From Neocallimastix lanati (nom. inval.) (lineage: Eukaryota > Neocallimastigomycota > Neocallimastigomycetes > Neocallimastigales > Neocallimastigaceae): a DNA stretch of 17,500 nt. The notes below the pieces were generated by a model. That model searched no databases, was not told the DNA's origin, and worked only from the letters and a program-made list of their open reading frames with translations. The translations under genes were made by a program, and so were the position numbers. Below, in pieces: positions 1-9,815 of this stretch (its first letter is position 1; every line of letters starts with the position of its first letter). The stretch covers positions 95,001 to 112,500 of the forward strand of contig JACVTC010000048.1 of assembly GCA_016946835.1 (NCBI GenBank), in the 5' to 3' direction.

Positions 1-306
1 AATAAGAAGTTGAATATGTAACAAATATAAAGTAATAAATTAAAAGTTAATAATATTTATATTTTTTGTTTTTATTGTATTTATATAAAATGGGTATTAT
101 ATTATATTATATTATATTGTTTATTATTATCATTATTATGATAAATTTATTTATTTATCTATTTATCTATTTATCTAAATTATTATATATATATATATAT
201 AATATATATATAACTACTTTTTTTTTTTTTTTATACTTTATCATATAATCATATATAACATTATATATGAAAAATTAATAATGTAGATTTGTAATATTTT
301 TATATT
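1..306. other. AT-rich intergenic DNA, no gene seen
   Basis: This stretch lies downstream of the gene at 307-951. It is simple sequence: TTTA-type repeats near 142-178, a TA-dinucleotide run near 185-213, and a T run near 220-231. An open frame at 66-248 encodes only I/Y/L/F-rich low-complexity sequence and has no coding character. The 3' untranslated region and polyadenylation site of the minus-strand gene must lie here, but no signal can be singled out in such AT-rich DNA. Confidence 0.7.
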
Positions 307-951
307 TTAATTAAAACCACCAGTTAATAATTGAATCTTCCTTCTATCATTATCAAGCTGATCCTGTATATGTCTTCTAAGAGTTTTTTCTCTTTCAAAT
401 TGTTCATCCATACATTTAGAATAATAATTAATTTCATCTTCTTGCTTTGTTTTCATTTTTTTATTATTGTTTTTTATCATTTGAATAGTTAAAATGAGTC
501 TTAAAGCAATAACTAAGCAAAAAGATATTCTATTTAGGCCACTAAATATTAGAACCAATACAAAAGCAGCTATTACAATTACACCATCAAGTATATATAA
601 TACATTTTTGAATATAAATTTATAGCTTAAAATAAGCTTTGTAATTAATAATATTAAATATACAAAACGTAAACTAATAAGAATATAACCAATCACTTTT
701 TCTACACTTATTAATGATTTTATAGAATTTGAATAAAGTCTTAAGACTAAATCAGTTATAATTAAAAATAAATCAAATAAAGTTGCTAATACAATAAGTG
801 TAATATATCTTGGTAAAACAAATTTATCCCCGTAAAGTAATTGCAATCTTCTATATGTTGATAATTCACTTTGATATGCTTTATCCTTAGTATAATAGCC
901 TTCTCCTCCTATTTTGATATTAAAGGAATTATCTTCTTCATTATAATTCAT
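307..951 (-). CDS. Hv1-like voltage-sensor-domain membrane protein, degenerate sensor
   Basis: Single-exon gene for a 214-residue protein. Four hydrophobic helices lie at about residues 49-71, 86-109, 117-137 and 142-160, followed by a charged coiled-coil-like tail (about 165-208). The order S1-S4 plus coiled coil, without a pore module, is that of voltage-gated proton channels (Hv1/HVCN1) and the related TMEM266 family. Aligned from memory with human Hv1, the core runs without gaps: D60 at the D112 selectivity position, K105 at K157, and D122 in YILDG at D174. Key residues differ: L101 for E153, Y119 for E171 and V133 for D185. In S4 only R151 remains of the three arginines; L154 and Q157 replace R208 and R211, and K160 follows. 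The ATG at 951 has A at -3. Membrane topology is clear. The Hv1 relationship is inference, and proton conduction should not be assumed. Confidence 0.72.
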   Translation of the reverse strand: MNYNEEDNSFNIKIGGEGYYTKDKAYQSELSTYRRLQLLYGDKFVLPRYITLIVLATLFDLFLIITDLVLRLYSNSIKSLISVEKVIGYILISLRFVYLILLITKLILSYKFIFKNVLYILDGVIVIAAFVLVLIFSGLNRISFCLVIALRLILTIQMIKNNNKKMKTKQEDEINYYSKCMDEQFEREKTLRRHIQDQLDNDRRKIQLLTGGFN

Positions 952-2502
952 CTTGGATTATCTTTTATTTTAATTATAATTTACAAAATAATAAAAATAA
1001 AAATAAAAATAAAAATACTTTGAATAATATATTTTTATTTAGAGAGTTTATATTTTGAAATATTCTTGAAATAGTTATAATTTGATTGTGTTTTTTTGAT
1101 TTATTTTGTTTTGTTTTGAATTAAAATCGAATTTTTACTTTGTTTATGATTTTTTTTTTTTTTTCTTCCAATATGTTTATATATATATACAAGAAATCTT
1201 CATAAAAAAAATAATAATAATAATAATAAGAAATTCCAAAATATATGTATATTAATATTAACAAATATTGAATTATTATCAAATGTTTTTTTTTTTTTAT
1301 TAATTGAATTTTTTTAAAAAAAAAAGTGTTACTATAAATATAATAAATATAATAAAGAAAATATATATATATATAATTATAATTTTAATTGAAACTTTTC
1401 TTTATTTTTTTTTTTCTAGAATACTTTGAAATTTTTATAAGAAGAAGATATAATATTAATATTATTTATTTATTATTCATAAAAAATCATTATTTTATTT
1501 ATTTACTTATTTATATACAACAAAGTTAATGTTATTAAATATAAAAAAAGAAAAGAGGGATATAAATTATTTATTTATAAATTTTATTCTATACCGTTTT
1601 TTTTTTTTTTTTTATATATATATTATATATATTATATATTATTTATAATTAATAAAATTTAAAAAAAGAAAAAAAAAAAATACAAATTATTTTTGTTAAA
1701 TAATTATAATTATAATAAATAATTTAATTTATAGAATTATTAATTATTAATTTTTTAATATATTTAATAAATATTTATATATCATATATAATTAATTTAT
1801 TTGTACATATCATATATTCAAAATTTTAATTATATATTGTTTATTCAATATAAAAAATTTTAATATAAAAATTTATTTATTTATTTATTTTTTATTTATT
1901 TATTATTTATTTATTTATTAATTAATTATTTATATATTAATTTATTTATTTATTATTTTATTATCTTTATTTTTTTTTTCTTTGCTTTTTTTTTTTTTTT
2001 TTTTTTCCATTTTTTATTAATTAAAAGTTAAAAAGTTAATTGTTGTTCTTGTGTAACCATGAATCTAGCCTTTCCTTTTTATTATTTTTAATAAAAATAG
2101 ACAAATTTTATTGGATAATTACGGTAATAAAATTTATAAAATTTATAGAAAAAAAATAAATAAATAAAAAAATTTAATAAATTAAAAATTAAATATTTAA
2201 AATATCTTTAATAATTTTGGAATAATCATCACAAAAAAAAAAAAATGGCAACTTTAAATATAAATAAATAAATACATATAAAAAAAAAAAAGGATAAAAT
2301 TTTAATATAAAATTTAATCAGTTTTTATTGAAAAAAAAAGTATATATTATATTATATATATTATTTATATTATATAATAAAAAAATTTTAAAAAAAAATA
2401 ACAATAAATTATATTACATATTATAATGAAAAAAAAAAAAAATTATTAAAAAATGATATCATTTGAAAAAAAGTTGAAAAAAAGATGATATAAAGTACTT
2501 TA

Positions 2503-2559
2503 TAAATATTATATATAATCCTTCATTATTCAAAATGAAGGATTCTATATAAATATTTA
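2503..2559. repeat. Near-perfect 57-nt inverted repeat (hairpin)
   Basis: The inner stem is 11 perfect base pairs, AATCCTTCATT (2517-2527) against AATGAAGGATT (2534-2544), with a 6-nt loop. It continues outward through AT pairs to about 2503/2559 with one mismatch and one bulge. The inner stem carries several G/C pairs, which is uncommon in this spacer and makes it stand out from background A/T palindromes. It could be a structured RNA, a small foldback element, or chance. Confidence 0.6.
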
Positions 2560-2933
2560 ATTTATTCAATTATATACCTATAATAATATTAATAATAATA
2601 ATAATAATAAAAGTAATAATAATAATAAATTTTAAATAATATTTCAAAACTTTTTATCAATAACTATGATAATAATAATAATAATTATCATCAAATTATC
2701 ATCATTATCATAATAAAAATAAAAGTATAAAAAAAAAAAAATAAACGAATGATTTTTTTTTATATACATATATATATATTGTTTTTAAATTAATTATCAA
2801 TATTTCTTAAAAAAAAAAAAAAAAAAAAAAAAAAGTAATTGTCATTTTAATATTCATTCTTATAATATAGGAAACAATCTTTTTTTTTTTTCTATCCTTC
2901 CTTCTCTTATTCTAAATAATTATTATTTCTATC

Positions 2934-2937
<4 letters not shown>

Positions 2938-2963
<26 letters not shown>
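2938..2963. repeat. TTA trinucleotide microsatellite
   Basis: An uninterrupted run of about eight TTA/ATT units in the intergenic spacer, non-coding on both strands. Confidence 0.85.
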
Positions 2964-2964
<1 letters not shown>

Positions 2965-3193
2965 TCTATATAATATTATTTATTTACTTTTGCTCTTTCC
3001 TTTTCCCTTCTTCCTCCTAATTTCTTCACTTTTATTTATACATGTTTACTTCCTTGATTTTTTACTTTTCTACATATATATTTATTACATATAATACTTT
3101 TTTTTTTTTTTTCTATTTTTTATTTAATTGAATCATTTGTATTAGAAATGAATAATTTTAAAAGTTGTATTTTAATGATAATTTCCCCCTAAA

Positions 3194-3195
<2 letters not shown>

Positions 3196-3250
<55 letters not shown>
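3196..3250. repeat. T42-A13 homopolymer junction
   Basis: Forty-two consecutive T residues switch directly to 13 A residues. The tract is among the longest in the window, matched by A42 at 16757-16798. Such rigid tracts usually exclude nucleosomes, and the exact length is prone to sequencing error. Confidence 0.85.
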
Positions 3251-3556
3251 TTCTTTATTACATAAATTATTTTAAATTTTATTATTATTGTTCATCATAT
3301 ATATATATTATTGAATTGGTTTTATTATTATTACTATTAGTTTACTATTATTATTGATTTTTAAATTGGTAAATACATATCCTATATCCTATATCCCTCC
3401 ATATTTAACTATATTTTATTATTACTTTTAAATAAATCTTCATATTTTTTTTTTTTCTTCTTCTAATTTTATATTATATAATAATTTTATATATATTTTT
3501 TTCTTTTCATCTTTTCTTTAGATATATAATTTTTAATAAATTTTTTAAAAAAAAAA

Positions 3557-3597
<41 letters not shown>

Positions 3598-3634
3598 TGT
3601 ATGCTATTTATTTTTTATTATTATATTTCTTTTT

Positions 3635-3677
<43 letters not shown>

Positions 3678-4133
3678 CTTTCTTTTCTTTCTTGTCTTTT
3701 TTTATTTTCTCACTCTTTTTTTTTTTTTTTTTTTTCTTTTCTTTTTTTTTTCTTTCTTTTTTTATTATAAAAATACTAAATAGAAAAAAAAATTTTTTTT
3801 TTTCATTCGTAAAAACTTTTTCTTCTTAATATTTATAGAATAAAAAAAAAATAAAATAAAATAAATATAAAAATTAAAAAAAAAAAAAAAAAAAAATGAA
3901 AGAAAAAATGATTAAAAAATTTAAAATTAAATTGTAGTATTTTAAAATACTATTTTTTATATAAAAATATGTTGTATATAATTTTTTAAAATAATAAAAA
4001 AATAATTAAAATAAAAAAAATTAAAAAATAAAACTAAAAAAAATAAAAAAAAAAAAAATAAAAAAAATAAAAAATAAAAAAAAAAAAAAAAAAAAAAGAT
4101 TTAAATTAATTTTTTTTTCTATTATTTATGATT

Positions 4134-6867
4134 TTATGATTGTTGTTGTTCTGGTGGTACCTCTATTTTTATTATTATTTATGTATAAATTTTTTAATTA
4201 AACTGATTAGTTAATTATATATAATATTTGTATTAAGTATATTCATTCAATTATATATATATATTTAATTACCCATCATTGGTTCTGTTATAAATACTGC
4301 TTGTGGCATACCTTGGGCAGCAGGTGGTATCATGCCTGGATCAACTAAAATTTGTTGTTGGGGAATCATAATGGAGTTTGAAAATTGTGGAATCATTTCT
4401 GATGGATAAGCAGGAACCATAACTGGTGCTTTAATTAATATTTCATTTTTTGAAATTAAAAAAATTTTATAAAGTGTATTCATTTAATTATTATTTAATT
4501 TATTTAATAGGATTTATTTATTTAATTTATGAAATGAAAAATATAAAAAAAAAAACGGTTTTATAAAAGAAATAATAATAATTAATTAAATATTCTGTAT
4601 AATTATTAATTATTTTCAATATCAAAGATACTTTATAATAAATTCATACCTTGTATATATCTTGGAGCTCCTATAGGAGCACCCATCATATTTGGTGGAT
4701 AAACAGGTCTATTATGAGTCATTGGAGCTGCATAAGCTGGGGCAGGAACATACTATAATTTATTTTATAATAAGCAATTTATTCATAAATATGTTAATCC
4801 TTACAAAAAAAAATTTTTTTTTTTATTAAATACATATCAATAATACTTACAGGGTATGAAATCGTTCCAGGTTGCATAGAAATTGGAATATATGGTCTTC
4901 TCATAGCAGGATGACCCTATTAATATAATAATTAAAATATTATAATTTATATTAGTATTTATATATATTTATATATAGTTATATTGTGAATTAAATAAAT
5001 TTATTATATTTAAAAGTAAATTATTAATATAAACGTAAAAAAAAAAAAAAAAAAAAATAATTGATAATTACTTGGTATGGAATTGGTTGAATATAATAAC
5101 CAAATTGTTGATCCATTGGAGGATACATAGTGTCTTCATAAGTAACAGAAAATTGTGATTTGAATGGTTTCGAACCATAATGCCATGTCGCTGATCCTTG
5201 ATTAACATTAATATTATTATTCTTTGCATTTTGATTATTTGTTTTTAAGAAACCTTTAACAAAAATGTTATGAATGGATATATTGCCTTTTTGATTTCTC
5301 TTATTGAAAATACCCTTATCGTTAGAAGATTGAGATGATCCTTTCGATGACATATTCTTTGATGGTACAAATTCTGAAGCAGATGGGTTTGGCTTAAATT
5401 CTCTTGCCTCTATATTAAATTTAAATGAAGTACTCTTTGATTCAGTTGACGCAGTTGAATTAACTGATTCTGTTACAGTTAAATCATTATCACGATCACT
5501 CTTATTTTTATGTTCAGAATCATTTTTATCGGTTTTTCCAGAAAGAGAATGTACTTGGGCTGATATAGGTGTTTTAATTGATTTAGATGATTGACCTGAT
5601 TTGCTATTATTTGTAGCAGCTGATGCTGACAAAGTTACATTATTATTTAATGAATTATCATTATTAGATGGTATAGTAATTGATTTTTTAAGATTTGGTT
5701 GTTTACTGATTGATTCTTTCTTTGGTATATCTTTTTTAGGAGTTTCCTTATTTTCTTTTTCAACATTCATTGCGTATAATTCCTTTCCAGTCTTATTAGC
5801 TAACGCCAATAAATCATTATCTGATGGTGCATCTTTTAAAGGTGGAAGCTATAATATAATAAAAAAATAAATAAATAAATAATACTTATATTAATATTTT
5901 TATTATAAATATATTTTACCTTTAAGTTTTCACTAAATGATATAAAACCACTTATAAGATTTTCTTTATCTTTTTTCATAATAGCTTGTTTCTTTTGTTG
6001 TAAATGTTCTTTTTCCTTCTTTGAGAATTGTCTGAAGTGATTTGCTAAATTTTCTATTATTTTAAATAATGATATTTTTTTAATTAACAATTAAAATTAA
6101 TTTAATATAATTACTTTATAATTATTAATATTTACTGCTATTATAAAAAAAAAAAAACTCTTTACCTTGTAATTTATTTTGGTTCATTCCTTTATTATTA
6201 ATTATATCATTATAATTTGTTTTCTTTTATTTTTATAATAAATATTTAATTAAATATATTAAAATAAATTATTAATATTTTAACTTTAGGTATATTTATA
6301 TTTATTTATATGATATATTTATAATATTAACCTTTTCAATTTTTGATAATGGTTCTTTTGAATTTGAAATAGTTGCATTACTAATAGTAGATGATGTGGT
6401 ATTTGGTGTAACTGGTTTATTTTTATTTTCTTTATTATTTAAATTAGTAGTATTAGTTGTAGTAGTGGATTTTGTTGTTGTTGTTGTTGGTTTAGCACTT
6501 TTTGTTTCATTTGATTTTTGTTCGGTTTTTACTTTAGTATCTTTCTCTTTTTTCTGCACGAATGTGTTAGCTTTAGTTTCTCTATTTGATTGTTTTTGAT
6601 GATGTGCTTCATTAGCTTCCATTTGTTTACGAAGATTTGGTGGTACATACTTTCCAGGTTTACGTATAACTGCACCATATCTATTATATGAAAAATTAAT
6701 AATATAAAAAAAGTTGGTATTCATAAACCTTAGCGTAAATTTAATATGTATTTGTTTGTCTTACCTGTCTTCTTCATCCATATCTGAATCATCAATAATT
6801 TGACCACGTTCTTCGGCAAGATGTACATTTTCAGTTGAAGCCTATAAAATTGTTTAAATAAAAAATT

Positions 6868-6906
<39 letters not shown>

Positions 6907-8124
6907 AATAATTTTATTCTAATATTATTGTTCTTTTAAAATACCTTTTCAATTTCAGCTGCAATTTTAATAGCTTCTTGTTCACGTTTTTTAAAGTCGG
7001 ATTTAGTACGATCAAGCGCTGTAGTGTATATTTCTTCATCATAATCTGTTGTAATACCAAATAATTTTTCATTGGTTTCAAATTGATCCCATTTTTCTGT
7101 TGATCCATCTTCAGTAAGAAGGAGTTAAAGAATTAATAATTTAAAAAAAAAAATAATAAAAAATATATAAATATACTTAAATTGAACTTTTTTTAAAAAA
7201 AATTAACAATATATTAAAATAAAAGGATATAGTTCAAGGCTAACATCATAATTTCCTTTTTCTGGTTCCCATTTTTGTAATTGACGTTCAAAGATTTCTC
7301 CAGATTTTCCTGAAATAGCTGAATCAGTTTTAAAAGCTTTAATATATAAAATTAAAAATAATTAGTACATTTAAAAATAAAAAAAAAAAAAAAAAAAAAG
7401 TGTATAAAAAATTATAATTAATAAACTATATATTTATAATATTTTACTATCTCTTAAGCTCATTCTTTCTGGCTTGTTCAATTCAAGATTGTTAATGGAA
7501 ATTTGTGCTAAATCTTTACCCATAATAATTAAATTTGGAATGTAAGAATTGTTTTGACTATTATCATTAGTTTTCTCTTTTGCCATCTTTAAGCATACAC
7601 CTAACTCACTTTCAGTATTTGTTCCATGTAAAATACCTTCATAAACTGTTCCATTCTTTGTTGTAACCTCAACTTTTGTTCCCTATTGATATATAATTAT
7701 ATCTTTAATATATTATTACATTAATATTTTATTATTATTTTCAATAACTTACCACCATGTTCATAATAACGAATAATAAACGATCATGCATTCTTCTATC
7801 TGGAGAATCACCTAAAGCTGGAAAATCTGAATCTTTATTATCAAAACGTTCTTGAGATTTTGAAAAAGAATCATTTCTATTCATCATATTAGAATTCTTC
7901 ATTTTTTGTCTTTTGTATATTTAAAAACAATATATATATATAAATTAATAAGATTATGTAAATAAAGTTATGATTTAATAAAAATACAATTCCATGTACC
8001 TTTGATAATTATTGCTGTGAAAGGAATTCATTCCACTTTCTCTATAATGATCTTTTCTTTGATTACCACGAGATCTTCCCCCCTGCATTCTTTCATTACC
8101 ACTGTTTGTTTTTCTTGTGTTCAT
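4134..8124 (-). CDS. PBP1: Ataxin-2 / Pbp1 family RNA-binding protein (14 exons)
   Basis: Exons: 8124-8000, 7909-7753, 7682-7448, 7336-7231, 7113-6945, 6841-6765, 6680-6332, 6223-6166, 6053-5920, 5848-5072, 4916-4851, 4752-4650, 4428-4273, 4162-4134; all phases close, giving 846 residues. An Sm-like domain at about 80-158 includes VYEGILHG and SELGVCLKMA. LsmAD spans about 173-264 (FKTDSAIS, LQKW, WDQFETNEKLFG, YDEEIYTT). PGKYVPP is at 298-304. Two abutting PAM2-like motifs (614-632) predict binding to the MLLE domain of poly(A)-binding protein, and a P/Y/M-rich tail ends the protein. Family members act in stress granules, translation and mRNA stability. In-frame stops precede the ATG at 8124. 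Intron 4 looks like an AT-AC type. The last 29-nt exon is inferred from a donor matching VPS1 intron 3 and an AG acceptor; without it the protein stops at 4265 with 839 residues. Family assignment is firm; exons 8 and 14 are less certain. Confidence 0.93.
5363..5419 (-). other. Tandem PAM2-like motifs in the ataxin-2 protein
   Basis: Residues 614-623 read FNIEAREFKP and residues 623-632 read PNPSASEFVP. Both approximate the PAM2 core (L-N-P-x-A-x-E-F-x-P), with the conserved N, A, E, F and P in register. They share one proline, so they abut with a 9-residue period. The flanks are S/T/N/K-rich and probably disordered, as is usual for PAM2. Confidence 0.75.
7114..7230 (-). other. Putative U12-type (AT-AC) minor spliceosomal intron
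   Basis: This 117-nt intron 4 of the ataxin-2 gene begins ATATCCTTTT, the minor-class 5' splice consensus. It carries TTCTTTAAC at 7132-7124, one mismatch from the U12 branch consensus TTCCTTAAC, and ends in AC. The likely branch adenosine (7125) lies 12 nt before the first exon base, inside the usual short minor-class spacing. Splicing joins CT to T (Leu208) and yields an unbroken LsmAD. A competing GT-AG reading exists: donor at 7207, exon restart at 7108. It stays in frame but inserts a hydrophobic stretch and uses a poor donor (T before GTTAAT). Confidence 0.8.
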
Positions 8125-8682
8125 ATTGATTTATTATCCTATCTATTATAAATATAATTTTAATAAAAAAAAAAAAATCTTATTATTATATATTATATTT
8201 ACTCCAAAAAAAATATATAAATATAAAAATAGGAAAAAGGAAGATCAAGTTATGCTTCAACAGATTTTATTATAAACATATTATATAATTGTTAATATAT
8301 GTGTTGTTATACTTGTATATATATATATTCTCTTAATATAATAATTAAAAATTTTTTTATTCTTCATATTAATTACTTTCATTTCAACACATAATTTTAA
8401 ATAATATAAATTTAATTTAATTTTTATTATATTTTCTATCAAATGATTATTTAAAATCAATAATCAATATCAATTAATAGTAATAAAAAAATATCTAATA
8501 ATTAATTGTTATAAGTAAAAATATTGGCATTTTAAATCTTAAATGTATATATATAATTATCATTATAGTGAAATTTTTGTGAACTTTATTTTATGTCAAA
8601 ACACTTATAAATAATGATTTTCTTTACCTAATTCTTTTTATTAAATAATATATATTTGTTTTTGTTTTTGTTTTTGTCTTTG

Positions 8683-8718
<36 letters not shown>
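8683..8718. repeat. T20-A16 homopolymer junction
   Basis: Twenty T followed directly by sixteen A, preceded by GTTTTT repeats at about 8657-8680. It has the same T-then-A polarity as the junction at 3196-3250. Confidence 0.85.
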
Positions 8719-8760
8719 GAAAAGAAAAAAAAGAAAAAATTTAATAAAAATTAAATTTAA

Positions 8761-8791
<31 letters not shown>

Positions 8792-8808
8792 AAAAAAAAT
8801 AATAACAA

Positions 8809-8811
<3 letters not shown>

Positions 8812-8841
<30 letters not shown>
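8812..8841. repeat. TAA trinucleotide microsatellite (10 units)
   Basis: Ten uninterrupted TAA units in the divergent intergenic region, just after a long A tract. Confidence 0.9.
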
Positions 8842-8992
8842 GTATAATAAGTACAAAGAATCATTCAACCCAGTTATTAAAATTTTATTAATATTTTAAT
8901 TTCAGAATATTTGAATTAAAATTTTAATATAAAATTATATTTATCAATTTGTTCACTATGAACACATTTATAAATAATTTATGACAATTTTT

Positions 8993-9029
8993 TAAGAATA
9001 ATTTCAAAAGTTTATTTGAATAATTCTTA
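8993..9029. repeat. Imperfect 37-nt inverted repeat
   Basis: The arm TAAGAATAATTTCAAA (8993-9008) pairs with TTTGAATAATTCTTA (9015-9029) with one bulge and a short loop. A second small hairpin, TGTTCA-CTA-TGAACA, lies just upstream at 8950-8964. The function is unknown. Confidence 0.5.
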
Positions 9030-9633
9030 CCTATTCAAGTAAAATAATTATCTATCTTTTAAATATCTAATATCAAAAAATGATTTACTTTCTTTTCTGC
9101 CTTTTTTTTTATTTTTAATTTTTATTTTTATTTTTTATTTTTATTTTTTTTTTTTTTTTTTTTTTTTTTTATTTTATTTTATTTTTTTATTTTATGAAAA
9201 TTGTAAATTTTCTATTGCTTCGATTTATATATATTTCCCTTCCTTTTTTTTTTATATAACTAAAAAAAAAAAAAAAAAAAAAAATGATAATAATAAAAAA
9301 AAGTTTTTATTAAGAAATTTATAAATAAAAATAAATGTTTTAATTAAGAAATATATATAAATAAAAAAAAAAAATGTTAATTTATGAGGTTTTTTTTTTA
9401 TTATATATATATTTTATAAGAAAAAAATAATCTGTTAAAGTAAAAAGCAAAAATTTTTTTTTATTTTTAGTATTTTATTATTATTAAATAATTAATAAAT
9501 TTATTTAATAAATAAAATAAATTAATATATATAGAATACAGAAATCAAAATTGAATGTAAATAATTGTATACGTTTCAAAATGTATTAACCACCCAAGAA
9601 TACCTAAAAACAATATTAATAAAATCGATACAA

Positions 9634-9815
9634 TATTTATTATTTATTATCTATTATTTATTATCTATTATTTATTATCTATTATTTATTATTTATTATT
9701 TATTATTTATTATTTATTATTTATTATTTATTATTTATTATTTATTATTTATTATTTAATTATAATTATTTAATTATTTATTATTTATTATTTATTATTT
9801 ATTATTTATTATTAT
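9634..9815. repeat. TTATTTA heptanucleotide minisatellite
   Basis: The sequence has a 7-base period (TTATTTA). In the first part, units with a C (TTATCTA) alternate with plain units, giving a 14-base higher-order period. The array then becomes pure heptamer. It is interrupted near 9757-9778 by TAATTATAATT-like sequence and then resumes. A periodic I/Y/L translation across it is a by-product of the repeat. Confidence 0.85.

Larger units (their letters stand above)
952..4133. other. 3.2 kb AT-rich intergenic region, no convincing gene
   Basis: This spacer lies between two minus-strand genes and must contain the promoter of the 307-951 gene and the 3' end of the ataxin-2 gene. It holds long homopolymer tracts: T42 followed by A13 at 3196-3250, and T-rich tracts at about 3561-3590 and 3630-3677. 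It also has TTA/TAA microsatellites (about 2586-2611 and 2938-2963), a pyrimidine-rich block at about 2880-3120 and a hairpin at 2503-2559. A slightly GC-richer island at about 2040-2085 has a short minus-strand frame ending in a stop. Frames such as 3601-3783 are poly-F translations of T tracts. Confidence 0.65.

Noticed and set aside
66-248. Open frame of about 60 codons on the plus strand
   Set aside because: The translation is I/Y/L/F low complexity from TA and TTTA repeats, with no coding character.
3377-3397. Three tandem ATATCC(T/C) heptamers resembling the U12 5' splice motif
   Set aside because: They lie in non-coding spacer on the plus strand with no exon or branch motif; the match to a short AT-rich motif is probably chance.
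3601-3783. Open frame encoding mostly phenylalanine
   Set aside because: It is a direct translation of T tracts.
4265-4483. Separate 72-residue minus-strand gene starting at 4483
   Set aside because: Its first codons are intron sequence. From 4428 onward it is exon 13 of the ataxin-2 gene, joined in phase after an AAAG acceptor.
5601-5870. Plus-strand frame opposite ataxin-2 exon 10
   Set aside because: It is antisense to a well-supported exon and runs into an intron; codon-position shadow.
5836-6090. Separate small minus-strand gene
   Set aside because: Its coding-like core (6053-5920) is exon 9 of the ataxin-2 gene; both ends run into introns.
6396-6599. Plus-strand V/F-rich frame
   Set aside because: It is antisense to the threonine/lysine-rich part of ataxin-2 exon 7.
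6914-7108. Minus-strand frame starting with a Met at 7108
   Set aside because: It is out of frame with the conserved LsmAD exon that covers the same bases (7113-6945).
9565-9759. 64-codon plus-strand frame with periodic I/Y/L
   Set aside because: It arises from the TTATTTA minisatellite, whose period is compatible with an open frame.
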